DNA from: Hippophae tibetana
Lineage: Eukaryota; Streptophyta; Magnoliopsida; Rosales; Elaeagnaceae
Assembly (NCBI GenBank): GCA_037013495.1
Contig: CM072801.1
Span: 88,583,816 to 88,647,815, forward strand
Direction of reading: 5' to 3'
Length of the DNA: 64,000 nt
Of the stretch, positions 11,803 to 24,242 are shown in pieces; the first letter of the stretch is position 1; every line of letters begins with the position of its first letter. The position numbers were made by a program, and so were the translations under genes. The notes beneath the pieces are model-generated. The model saw nothing but the letters and a program-made list of their open reading frames with translations, was not told the origin of the DNA and did not search any database.

Positions 11803-14800
11803 GAACAAGAATAGAAAACAAGGTAATAGGGTGCGACCAAATTTTAAGACGTCTATAAGTAGTGTAAACGATGGAATCTTTGTTAAAATATGAGAATAGA
11901 AAAACTACTCCTATAGTGTATTTTTTATGTATGGAAAAATATATCGATTTGATATATTATAATAGTCGTTTCGATATACGAGTCAAAAGTTATAACAATT
12001 TACATTTTCAATGCCAATTGTTAACTTCTTTTTGTTTTGAAATTGTGAACTGTAGAAACTTTCTTTCTTTTTTCAAAAGCATAGACAGGTTGAACTCAAA
12101 AAAGAAATAACGAGAAAAAATACCGTGAAAGTAAGGAAAGCTACGAAATGAAATCCAATTAGGAAAAATATGACATCAAAATTGAAAGAAAACACTCGAC
12201 TTGAACGACACAATTTAATTATTTTTTCTGATTTCTAACTTAAGAAATAAGAAAACAATCAAAGGACAAATTTTTATAAATCTAAAATTCAAACAATAGA
12301 TAAATAAAGATAGATACACCATTTTTAACAACTAAGGCTATTATACCAATCAATGCAAATCCTTTTGGAGGACAACATATGTACCTAAGAACTCAAAGAT
12401 TAAGAAAGTTGAATTGCTAAAAACATGGTTAAGATGATAGAATTGGAATCTGAAAGAACAAGAATAGAAAACAAGGTAAAAGGGTGCGACCAAATTTTAA
12501 GACGTCTATAAGTAGTGTAAACGATGGAATCTTTGTTAAAATATGAGAATAGCAAAACTACTCCTATAGTGTGTTTTTTATGTAAGGAAACATATTTCGA
12601 TTTGATATATTATAATAGTCGTTTCGATATACGAGTCAAAAGTTATAACAATTTACATTTTCAACGCCAATTGTTAACTTCTTTTTGATTTGAAATTGTG
12701 AACTGCAGAAACTTTCTTTCTTTTTTCAAAAACATAGATAGGTTGAACACAAAAATGAAAAAACGAGAAAAAAATACCGTGAAACTAAGGAAAGCTACGA
12801 AATAAAATCCAAATAGGAAAAGAATGACAACAAAATAGAAATAAAAAACACTCGACTTGAAGGACACAATTTAATTCTTTTTTATGATTTCTGGCTTAAG
12901 AAAGAAGAAACCTATCAAAGGACAAATTTTTATAAATCGAAAATTCAAACAATAGATAAATAAAGATAGATACACCATTTTCAACAACCAAGGCAATGAT
13001 ACCAAACAATGCAAATCCTTTTGGAGGACAACATATGTACCTAGGAAATCAAAGAATAAGAAAGGTTGAATTGCTTAAAACATGGTTAAGATGATAGAAT
13101 TGGAATCTGAAAGAACAAGAATAGAAAACAAGGTAATAGGGTGCGACCAAATTTTAATACGTCTATAAGTAGTGTAAACGATGGAATCTTTGTTAAAATA
13201 TGAGAATAGAAAAACTACTCCTATAGTGTGTTTTTTATGTATGGAAAAATATTTCGATTTGATATATTATAATAGTCGTTTCTATATAGGAGTCAAAAGT
13301 TATAACAATTTACATTTTCAACGCCAATTGTTAACTTCTTTTTGTTTTGAAATTGTGAACTGCAGAAACTTTCTTTCTTTTTTCAAAAACATAGATAGGT
13401 TGAACACAAAAATGAAAAAAAGAGAAAAAAATACCGTGAAACTAAGGAAAGCTACGAAATAAAATCCAAATAGGAAAAGAATGACAACAAAATAGAAATA
13501 AAAAACACTCGACTTGAAGGACACAATTTAATTCTTTTTTATGATTTCTGGCTTAAGAAAGAAGAAACCTATCAAATGACAAATTTTTATAAATCGAAAA
13601 TTCAAACAATAGATAAATAAAGATAGATACACCATTTTCAACAACCAAGGCAATGATACCAATCAATGCAAATCCTTTTGGAGGCCAACATATGTACCTA
13701 GGAACTCAAAGAATAAGAAAGGTTGAATTTCTTAAAACATGGTTAAGATGATAGAATTGGAATCTGAAAGAACAAGAATAGAAAACAAGGTAATAGGGTG
13801 CGACCAAATTTTAAGACGTCTATAAGTAGTGTAAACGATGGAATCTTTGTTAAAATATGAGAATAGAAAAACTACTCCTATAGTGTATTTTTTATGTATG
13901 GAAAAATATATCGATTTGATATATTATAATAGTCGTTTCGATATACGAGTCAAAAGTTATAACAATTTACATTTTCAACGCCAATTGTTAACTTCTTTTT
14001 GTTTTGAAATTGTGAACTGTAGAAACTTTCTTTCTTTTTTCAAAAGCATAGACAGGTTGAACTCAAAAAAGAAATAACGAGAAAAAATACCGTGAAAGTA
14101 AGGAAACCTACGAAATGAAATCCAAATAGGAAAAATATGACATCAAAATTGAAAGAAAACACTCGACTTGAAGGACACAATTTAATTCTTTTTTCTGATT
14201 TCTAACTTAAGAAATAAGAAAACAATCAAAGGACAAATTTTTATAAATCTAAAATTCAAACAATAGATAAATAAAGATAGATACACCATTTTTAACAACT
14301 AAGGCTATTATACCAATCAATGCAAATCCTTTTGGAGGACAACATATGTACCTAAGAACTCAAAGATTAAGAAAGTTGAATTGCTAAAAACATGGTTAAG
14401 ATGATAGAATTGGAATCTGAAAGAACAAGAATAGAAAACAAGGTAATAGGGTGCGACCAAATTTTAAGACGTCTATAAGTAGTGTAAACGATGGAATCTT
14501 TGTTAAAATATGAGAATAGCAAAACTACTCCTATAGTGTGTTTTTTATGTAAGGAAACATATTTCGATTTGATATATTATAATAGTCGTTTCGATATACG
14601 AGTCAAAAGTTATAACAATTTACATTTTCAACGCCAATTGTTAACTTCTTTTTGTTTTGAAATTGTGAACTGCAGAAACTTTCTTTCTTTTTTCAAAAAC
14701 ATAGATAGGTTGAACACAAAAATGAAAAAACGAGAAAAAAATACCGTGAAACTAAGGAAAGCTACGAAATAAAATCCAAATAGGAAAAGAATGACAACAA

Positions 14801-17703
14801 AATAGAAATAAAAAACACTCGACTTGAAGGACACAATTTAATTCTTTTTTATGATTTCTGGCTTAAGAAAGAAGAAACCTATCAAAGGACAAATTTTTAT
14901 AAATCAAAAATTCAAACAATAGATAAATAAAGATAGATACACCATTTTCAACAACCAAGGAAATGATACCAAACAATGCAAATCCTTTTGGAGGACAAAA
15001 TATGTACCTAGGAACTCAAAGAATAAGAAAGGTTGAATTGCTTAAAACATGGTTAAGATGATAGAATTGGAATCTGAAAGAACAAGAATAGAAAACTAAG
15101 TAATAGGGTGCGACCAAATTTCAAGACGTCTGTAAGAAGTATAAACTACGGGATCTGGGTTAAAATATGAGAATAGAAAAACTACTCCTATAGTGTGTTT
15201 TTTATGTATGGAAAAATATTTCGATTTGATATATTATAATAGTCGTTTCGATATACGAGTCAAAAGTTATAACAATTTACATTTTCAACGCCAATTGTTA
15301 ACTTCTTTTTGTTTCGAAATTGTGAACTGTAGAAACTTTCTTTCTTTTTTCAAAAGCATAGACAGGTTGAACTCAAAAATGAAATAACGAGAAAAAAATA
15401 CCGTGAAACTAAGGAAAGCTACGAAATAAAATCCAAATAGGAAAAGAATGACAACAAAATAGAAATAAAAAACACTCGACTTGAAGGACACAATTTAATT
15501 CTTTTTTATGATTTCTGGCTTAAGAAAGAAGAAACCTATCAAAGGACAAATTTTTATAAATCGAAAATTCAAACAATAGATAAATAAAGATAGATACACC
15601 ATTTTCAACAACCAAGGCAATGATACCAAACAATGCAAATCCTTTTGGAGGACAACATATGTACCTAGGAACTCAAAGAATAAGAAAGGTTGAATTGCTT
15701 AAAACATGGTTAAGATGATAGAATTGGAATCTGAAAGAACAAGAATAGAAAACTAAGTAATAGGGTGCGACCAAATTTCAAGACGTCTGTAAGAAGTATA
15801 AACTACGGAATCTGGGTTAAAATATGAGAATAGAAAAACTACTCCTATAGTGTGTTTTTTATGTATGGAAAAATATTTCGATTTGATATATTATAATAGT
15901 CGTTTCGATATACGAGTCAAAAGTTATAACAATTTACATTTTCAACGCCAATTGTTAACTTCTTTTTGTTTTGAAATTGTGAACTGCAGAAACTTTCTTT
16001 CTTTTTTCAAAAACATAGATAGGTTGAACACAAAAATGAAAAAAAGAGAAAAAAATACCGTGAAACTAAGGAAAGCTACGAAATAAAATCCAAATAGGAA
16101 AAGAATGACAACAAAATAGAAATAAAAAACACTCGACTTGAAGGACACAATTTAATTCTTTTTTATGATTTCTGGCTTAAGAAAGAAGAAACCTATCAAA
16201 GGACAAATTTTTATAAATCGAAAATTCAAACAATAGATAAATAAAGATAGATACACCATTTTCAACAACCAAGGCAATGATACCAAACAATGCAAATCCT
16301 TTTGGAGGCCAACATATGTACCTAGGAACTCAAAGAATAAGAAAGGTTGAATTGCTTAAAACATGGTTAAGATGATAGAATTGGAATCTGAAAGAACAAG
16401 AATAGAAAACAAGGTAATAGGGTGCGACCAAATTTTAAGACGTCTATAAGTAGTGTAAACGATGGAATCTTTGTTAAAATATGAGAATAGAAAAACTACT
16501 CCTATAGTGTATTTTTTATGTATGGAAAAATATATCGATTTGATATATTATAATAGTCATTTCGATATACAAGTCAAAAGTTATAACAATTTACATTTTC
16601 AACGCCAATTGTTAACTTCTTTTTGTTTTGAAATTGTGAACTGTAGAAACTTTCTTTCTTTTTTCAAAAGCATAGACAGGTTGAACTCAAAAAAGAAATA
16701 ACGAGAAAAAATACCGTGAAAGTAAGGAAAGCTACGAAATGAAATCCAAATAGGAAAAATATGACATCAAAATTGAAAGAAAACACTCGACTTGAAGGAC
16801 ACAATTTAATTCTTTTTTCTGATTTCTAACTTAAGAAATAAGAAAACAATCAAAGGACAAATTTTTATAAATCTAAAATTCAAACAATAGATAAATAAAG
16901 ATAGATACACCATTTTTAACAACTAAGGCTATTATACCAATCAATGCAAATCCTTTTGGAGGACAACATATGTACCTAAGAACTCAAAGATTAAGAAAGT
17001 TGAATTGCTAAAAACATGGTTAAGATGATAGAATTGGAATCTGAAAGAACAAGAATAGAAAACAAGGTAATAGGGTGCGACCAAATTTTAAGACGTCTAT
17101 AAGTAGTGTAAACGATGGAATCTTTGTTAAAATATGAGAATAGCAAAACTACTCCTATAGTGTGTTTTTTATGTAAGGAAACATATTTCGATTTGATATA
17201 TTATAATAGTCGTTTCGATATACGAGTCAAAAGTTATAACAATTTACATTTTCAACGCCAATTGTTAACTTCTTTTTGTTTTGAAATTGTGAACTGCAGA
17301 AACTTTCTTTCTTTTTTCAAAAACATAGATAGGTTGAACACAAAAATGAAAAAACGAGAAAAAAATACCGTGAAACTAAGGAAAGCTACGAAATAAAATC
17401 CAAATAGGAAAAGAATGACAACAAAATAGAAATAAAAAACACTCGACTTGAAGGACACAATTTAATTCTTTTTTATGATTTCTGGCTTAAGAAAGAAGAA
17501 ACCTATCAAAGGACAAATTTTTATAAATCGAAAATTCAAACAATAGATAAATAAAGATAGATACACCATTTTCAACAACCAAGGCAATGATACCAAACAA
17601 TGCAAATCCTTTTGGAGGACAACATATGTACCTAGGAACTCAAAGAATAAGAAAGGTTGAATTGCTTAAAACATGGTTAAGATGATAGAATTGGAATCTG
17701 AAA
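11803..17703 (+). repeat. Nine-copy higher-order unit, second copy (M19-M27)
   Basis: Same type order as 5903-11802. The length of 5901 bp equals three 653-bp plus six 657-bp copies. The match is not perfectly collinear. The private tail variants of M15 (TCAAAAATTC near 9659 and AAGGAAATG near 9715) appear in M23 (near 14903 and 14958), eight copies downstream instead of nine. M24 (15080) is a hybrid. An exchange of about one copy has therefore rearranged the middle of this unit. Confidence 0.82.
15080..15736 (+). repeat. Hybrid copy M24: head B, type-Y-like middle, body K
   Basis: The head is B with the rare GGGATCTGGG, otherwise seen in M9 (5246). The middle then has the type-Y markers GAACTGTAG and GACAGGTTGAACTC, and the body continues as K with AAACTAAGG and the longer AATAGAAATAAAAAAC. 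It also has GTTTCGAAATTG, where other copies have GTTTTGAAATTG. The simplest reading is a copy assembled from at least two parents by exchange inside the monomer. Confidence 0.75.
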
Positions 17704-18579
17704 GAACAAGAATAGAAAACTAAGTAATAGGGTGCGACCAAATTTCAAGACGTCTGTAAGAAGTATAAACTACGGAATCTGGGTTAAAATATGAGAATAG
17801 AAAAACTACTCCTATAGTGTGTTTTTTATGTATGGAAAAATATTTCGATTTGATATATTATAATAGTCGTTTCGATATACGAGTCAAAAGTTATAACAAT
17901 TTACATTTTCAACGCCAATTGTTAACTTCTTTTTGTTTTGAAATTGTGAACTGCAGAAACTTTCTTTCTTTTTTCAAAAGCAGAGATAGGTTGAACACAA
18001 AAATGAAATAACGAGAAAAAATACCGTGAAAGTAAGGAAAGCTATGAAATGAAATCCAAATAGGAAAAATATGACATCAAAATTGAAAGAAAACACTCGA
18101 CTTGAAGGACACAATTTCATTCTTTTTTCTGATTTCTGGCTTAAGAAAGAAGAAAACTATCAAAGGACAAATTTTTATAAATCAAAAATTCAAACAATAG
18201 ATAAATAAAGATAAATACACCATTTTCAACAACCAAGGCTATGATACCAAACAATGCAAATCCTTTTGGAAGACAACATATGTACCTAGGAACTCAAAGA
18301 ATAAGAAAGGTTGAATTGCTTAAAACATGGTTAAGATGATAGAATTGGAATCTGAAAGAACAAGAATAGAAAACAAGGTAATAGGGTGCGACCAAATTTT
18401 AAGACGTCTATAAGTAGTGTAAACGATGGAATCTTTGTTAAAATATGAGAATAGAAAAACTACTCCTATAGTGTGTTTTTTATGTAAGGAAACATATTTC
18501 GATTTGATATATTATAATAGTCATTTCGATATACGAGTCAAAAGTTATAACAATTTACAGTTTCAATCCCAATTGATAA

Positions 18580-21405
18580 CTTCTTTTTGTTTTGAAATTG
18601 TGAACTGCAGAAACTTTGTTTCTTTCTTCAAAAGCATAGATAGGTTGAACACAAAAATGAAATAACGAAAAAAAATACCGTGAAAGTAAGGAAAGCTACG
18701 AAATGAAATCCAAATAGGAAAAATATGACATCAAAATTGAAAGAAAACACTCGACTTGAAGGACACAATTTAATTCTTTTTTCTGATTTCTGGCTTAAGA
18801 AAGAAGAAAACTATCAAAGAACAAATTTTTATAAATCGAAAATTCAAACAATAGATAAATAAAGATAGATACACCATTTTCAACAACAAAGGCTATGATA
18901 CCAAACAATGCAAATCCTTTTGGAGGACAACATATGTACCTAGGAACTCAAAGAATAAGAAAGGTTGAATTGCTTAAAACATGGTTAAGATGATAGAATT
19001 GGAATCTGAAAGAACAAGAATAGAAAACAAGGTAATAGGGTGCGACCAAATTTTAAGACGTCTATAAGTAGTGTAAACGATGGAATCTTTGTTAAAATAT
19101 GAGAATAGAAAAACTACTCCTATAATGTGTTTTTTATGTAAGGAAACATATTTTGATTTGATATATTATAATAGTCATTTCGATATACGAGTTAAAAGTT
19201 ATAACAATTTACAGTTTCAACCCCAATTGATAACTTCTTTTTGTTTTGAAATTGTGAACTGCAGAAACTTTGTTTCTTTCTTCAAAAGCATAGATAGGTT
19301 GAACACAAAAATGAAATAACGAAAAAAAATACCGTGAAAGTAAGGAAAGCTACGAAAGGAAATCCAAATAGGAAAAATATGACATCAAAATTGAAAGAAA
19401 ACACTCGACTTGAAGGACACAATTTAATTCTTTTTTATGATTTCTGGCTTAAGAAAGAAGAAAACTATCAAAGGACAAATTTTTATAAATCGAAAATTCA
19501 AACAATAGATAAATAAAGATAAATACACCATTTTCAACAACCAAGGCTATGATACCAAACAATGCAAATCCTTTTGGAGAACAACATATGTACCTAGGAA
19601 CTCAAAGAATAAGAAAGGTTGAATTGCTTAAAACATGGTTAAGATGATAGAATTGGAATCTGAAAGAACAAGAATAGAAAACAAGGTAATAGGGTGCGAC
19701 CAAATTTTAAGAGGTCTATAAGTAGTGTAAAAGATGGAATCTTTGTTAAAATATGGGAATAGCAAAACTACTCCTATAGTGTGTTTTTTATGTAAGGAAA
19801 CATATTTCGATTTGATATATTATAATAGTCATTTCGATATACGAGTCAAAAGTTATAACAATTTACAGTTTCAATCCCAATTGATAACTTCCTTTTGTTT
19901 TGAAATTGTGAACTGCAGAAACTTTGTTTCTTTCTTCAAAAGCATAGATAGGTTGAACACAAAAATGAAATAACGAAAAAAAATACCGTGAAAGTAAGGA
20001 AAGCTACGAAATGAAATCCAAATAGGAAAAATATGACATCAAAATTGAAAGAAAACACTCGACTTGAAGGACACAATTTAATTCTTTTTTCTGATTTCTG
20101 GCTTAAGAAAGAAGAAAACTATCAAAGAACAAATTTTTATAAATCGAAAATTCAAACAATAGATAAATAAAGATAGATACACCATTTTCAACAACAAAGG
20201 CTATGATACCAAACAATGCAAATCCTTTTGGAGGACAACATATGTACCTAGGAACTCAAAGAATAAGAAAGGTTGAATTGCTTAAAACATGGTTAAGATG
20301 ATAGAATTGGAATCTGAAAGAACAAGAATAGAAAACAAGGTAATAGGGTGCGACCAAATTTTAAGACGTCTATAAGTAGTGTAAACGATGGAATCTTTGT
20401 TAAAATATGAGAATAGAAAAACTACTCCTATAATGTGTTTTTTATGTAAGGAAACATATTTTGATTTGATATATTATAATAGTCATTTCGATATACGAGT
20501 TAAAAGTTATAACAATTTACAGTTTCAACCCCAATTGATAACTTCTTTTTGTTTTGAAATTGTGAACTGCAGAAACTTTGTTTCTTTCTTCAAAAGCATA
20601 GATAGGTTGAACACAAAAATGAAATAACGAAAAAAAATACCGTGAAAGTAAGGAAAGCTACGAAAGGAAATCCAAATAGGAAAAATATGACATCAAAATT
20701 GAAAGAAAACACTCGACTTGAAGGACACAATTTAATTCTTTTTTATGATTTCTGGCTTAAGAAAGAAGAAAACTATCAAAGGACAAATTTTTATAAATCG
20801 AAAATTCAAACAATAGATAAATAAAGATAAATACACCATTTTCAACAACCAAGGCTATGATACCAAACAATGCAAATCCTTTTGGAGAACAACATATGTA
20901 CCTAGGAACTCAAAGAATAAGAAAGGTTGAATTGCTTAAAACATGGTTAAGATGATAGAATTGGAATCTGAAAGAACAAGAATAGAAAACAAGGTAATAG
21001 GGTGCGACCAAATTTTAAGAGGTCTATAAGTAGTGTAAAAGATGGAATCTTTGTTAAAATATGGGAATAGCAAAACTACTCCTATAGTGTGTTTTTTATG
21101 TAAGGAAACATATTTCGATTTGATATATTATAATAGTCATTTCGATATACGAGTCAAAAGTTATAACAATTTACAGTTTCAATCCCAATTGATAACTTCC
21201 TTTTGTTTTGAAATTGTGAACTGCAGAAACTTTGTTTCTTTCTTCAAAAGCATAGATAGGTTGAACACAAAAATGAAATAACGAAAAAAAATACCGTGAA
21301 AGTAAGGAAAGCTACGAAATGAAATCCAAATAGGAAAAATATGACATCAAAATTGAAAGAAAACACTCGACTTGAAGGACACAATTTAATTCTTTTTTCT
21401 GATTT
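18580..21405 (+). repeat. Tandem duplication with 1308-bp lag
   Basis: About 18580-20097 matches about 19888-21405. Shared private marks are TATAATGTG (near 19121 and 20429), CATATTTTGATTTG (near 19146 and 20454), GAGGTCTATAAG (near 19711 and 21019), AAAAGATGG (near 19730 and 21038), ATGGGAATAGC and CTTCCTTTTG. The match ends where M33 switches to a t2-type tail with TTCTAACTTAAG near 21403. I found no difference inside the matched stretch by eye, so this is among the youngest events in the window. Confidence 0.87.
19334..19516 (+). other. Recurrent 60-codon open frame in body J (copy M30 shown), not annotated as a gene
   Basis: The frame begins at GTG and reads through the body into the tail, for example LEGHNLILFYDFWLKKEEN. 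It is open only in copies whose body has ACGAAAGGAAATCC. The commoner ACGAAATGAAATCC places TGA in the same frame, and body K shifts it. It is seen open in about a dozen copies, including 20642, 23257, 50772, 51426, 53386 and 54692. Its openness follows one base substitution, so it looks incidental. Confidence 0.3.
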
Positions 21406-24242
21406 CTAACTTAAGAAATAAGAAAACAATCAAAGGACAAATTTTTATAAATCTAAAATTCAAACAATAGATAAATAAAGATAGATACACCATTTTTATA
21501 AACTAAGGCTATTATACCAATCAATGCAAATCCTTTTGGAGGACAACATATGTACCTAGGAACTCAAAGATTAAGAAAGTTGAATTGCTAAAAAGATGGT
21601 TAAGATGATAGAATTGGAATCTGAAAGAACAAGAATAGAAAACTAAGCAATAGGGTGCGACCAAATTTCAAGACGTCTGTAAGAAGTATAAACTACGGAA
21701 TCTGGGTTAAAATATGAGAATAGAAAAACTACTCCTATAGTGTGTTTTTTAGGTATGGAAAAATATTTCGATTTGATATATTATAATAGTCGTTTCGATA
21801 TACGAGTCAAAAGTTATAACAATTTACATTTTCAACGCCAATTGTTAACTTCTTTTTGTTTTGAAATTGTGAACTGCAGAAACTTTCTTTCTTTTTTCAA
21901 AAGCAGAGATAGGTTGAACACAAAAATGAAATAACGAGAAAAAATACCGTGAAAGTAAGGAAAGCTAGGAAATGAAATCCAAATAGGAAAAATATGACAT
22001 CAAAATTGAAAGAAAACGCTAGACTTGAAGGACACAATTTCATTTTTTTTTCTGATTTCTGGCTTAAGAAAGAAGAAAACTATCAAAGGACAAATTTTTA
22101 TAAATCAAAAATTCAAACAATAGATAAATAAAGATAAATACACCATTTTCAACAACCAAGGCTATGATACCAAACAATGCAAATCCTTTTGGAAGACAAC
22201 ATATGTACCTAGGAACTCAAAGAATAAGAAAGGTTGAATTGCTTAAAACATGGTTAAGATGATAGAATTGGAATCTGAAAGAACAAGAATAGAAAACAAG
22301 GTAATAGGGTGCGACCAAATTTTAAGACGTCTATAAGTAGTGTAAACGATGGAATCTTTGTTAAAATATGAGAATAGAAAAACTACTCCTATAGTGTGTT
22401 TTTTATGTAAGGAAACATATTTCGATTTGATATATTATAATAGTCATTTCGATATACGAGTCAAAAGTTATAACAATTTACAGTTTCAATCCCAATTGAT
22501 AACTTCCTTTTGTTTTGAAATTGTGAACTGCAGAAACTTTGTTTCTTTCTTCAAAAGCATAGATAGGTTGAACACAAAAATGAAATAACGAAAAAAAATA
22601 CCGTGAAAGTAAGGAAAGCTACGAAATGAAATCCAAATAGGAAAAATATGACATCAAAATTGAAAGAAAACATTCGACTTGAAGGACACAATTTAATTCT
22701 TTTTTCTGATTTCTGGCTTAAGAAAGAAGAAAACTATCAAAGAACAAATTTTTATAAATCGAAAATTCAAACAATAGATAAATAAAGATAGATACACCAT
22801 TTTCAACAACAAAGGCTATGATACCAAACAATGCAAATCCTTTTGGAGGACAACATATGTACCTAGGAACTCAAAGAATAAGAAAGGTTGAATTGCTTAA
22901 AACATGGTTAAGATGATATAATTGGAATCTGAAAGAACAAGAATAGAAAACAAGGTAATAGGGTGCGACCAAATTTTAAGACGTCTATAAGTAGTGTAAA
23001 CGATGGAATCTTTGTTAAAATATGAGAATAGAAAAACTACTCCTATAGTGTGTTTTTTATGTAAGGAAACATATTTCGATTTGATATATTATAATAGTCA
23101 TTTCAATATACGAGTTAAAAGTTATAACAATTTACAGTTTCAACCCCAATTGATAACTTCTTTTTGTTTTGAAATTGTGAACTGCAGAAACTTTGTTTCT
23201 TTCTTCAAAAGCATAGATAGGTTGAACACAAAAATGAAATAACGAAAAAAAATACCGTGAAAGTAAGGAAAGCTACGAAAGGAAATCCAAATAGGAAAAA
23301 TATGACATCAAAATTGAAAGAAAACACTCGACTTGAAGGACACAATTTAATTATTTTTTATGATTTCTGGCTTAAGAAAGAAGAAAACTATCAAAGGACA
23401 AATTTTTATAAATCGAAAATTCAAACAATAGATAAATAAAGATAGATACATTATTTTTAACAACTAAGGCTATTATACCAATCAATGCAAATCCTTTTGG
23501 AGGACAACATATGTACCTAAGAACTCAAAGAATAAGAAAGGTTGAATTGCTTAAAACATGGTTAAGATGATAGAATTGGAATCTGAAAGAACAAGAATAG
23601 AAAACAAGGTAATAGGGTGCGACCAAATTTTAAGACGTCTATAAGTAGTGTAAACGATGGAATCTTTGTTAAAATATGAGAATGGAAAAACTACTCCTAT
23701 AGTGTGTTTTTTATGTAAGGAAACATATTTCGATTTGATATATTATAATAGTCATTTCGATATACGAGTCAAAAGTTATAACAATTTACATTTTCAACCC
23801 CAATTGATAACTTCTTTTTGTTTTGAAATTGTGAACTGCAGAATCTTTCTTTCTTTTTTCAAAAGCATAGATAGGTTGAACACAAAAATGAAATAACGTG
23901 AAAAAAATTTGGTGAAAGTAAGGAATGCTACGAAATGAAATCCAAATAGGAAAAGAATGACAACAAATTTGAAAGAAAACACTCGACTTGAAGGACACAA
24001 TTTAATTCTTTTTTATGATTTCTGGCTTAAGAAAGAAGAAAACTATCAAAGGACAAATTTTTATAAATCTAAAATTCAAACAATAGATAAATAAAGATAG
24101 ATACACCATTTTTAACAACTATGGCTATTATACCAATCAATGCAAATCCTTTTGGAGGACAACATATTTACCTAGGAACTCAAAGATTAAGAAAGTTGAA
24201 TTGCTAAAAACATGGTTAAGATGATACAATTGGAATCTGAAA

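Larger units (their letters stand above)
3937..17703 (+). repeat. Nested higher-order region with Y-K-M trimer rhythm (M7-M27)
   Basis: Copy starts are 3937, 4590, 5246, 5903, 6556, 7211, 7868, 8521, 9179, 9836, 10493, 11146, 11803, 12456, 13113, 13770, 14423, 15080, 15737, 16394, 17047. Type Y (653 bp) has GTGTATTTTTTATG, ATATATCGATTTG, GAACTGTAG and tail t2. Type K (657 bp) has AGCAAAACTAC and GTAAGGAAACAT. Type M (657 bp) has GTATGGAAAAATATTTC, with head B or, in 7211 and 13113, head A. Reading along: Y K M, Y K M, Y K M M, Y K, Y K M, Y K M M, Y K. The regular alternation is a higher-order repeat (HOR) in the sense used for centromeric satellites. I see no gene in this block. Confidence 0.88.
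17704..24242 (+). repeat. Mostly 654-bp copies, CATTTCGAT group (M28-M37)
   Basis: Starts are 17704, 18358, 19012, 19666, 20320, 20974, 21627, 22281, 22935, 23589. All have body J; none is 657 bp. From M29 to M33 and M35 to M37 the core reads TAGTCATTTCGAT where most copies elsewhere have TAGTCGTTTCGAT, a CG to CA change. M28 and M34 are a distinct head-B subtype with AGCAGAGATAGG, found again at 34728, 43912 and 48490. M28-M30 and M34-M36 are the same three-copy series at a lag of 3923 bp. M37 has AATTTGGTG in its body instead of AATACCGTG. No gene is seen. Confidence 0.86.
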
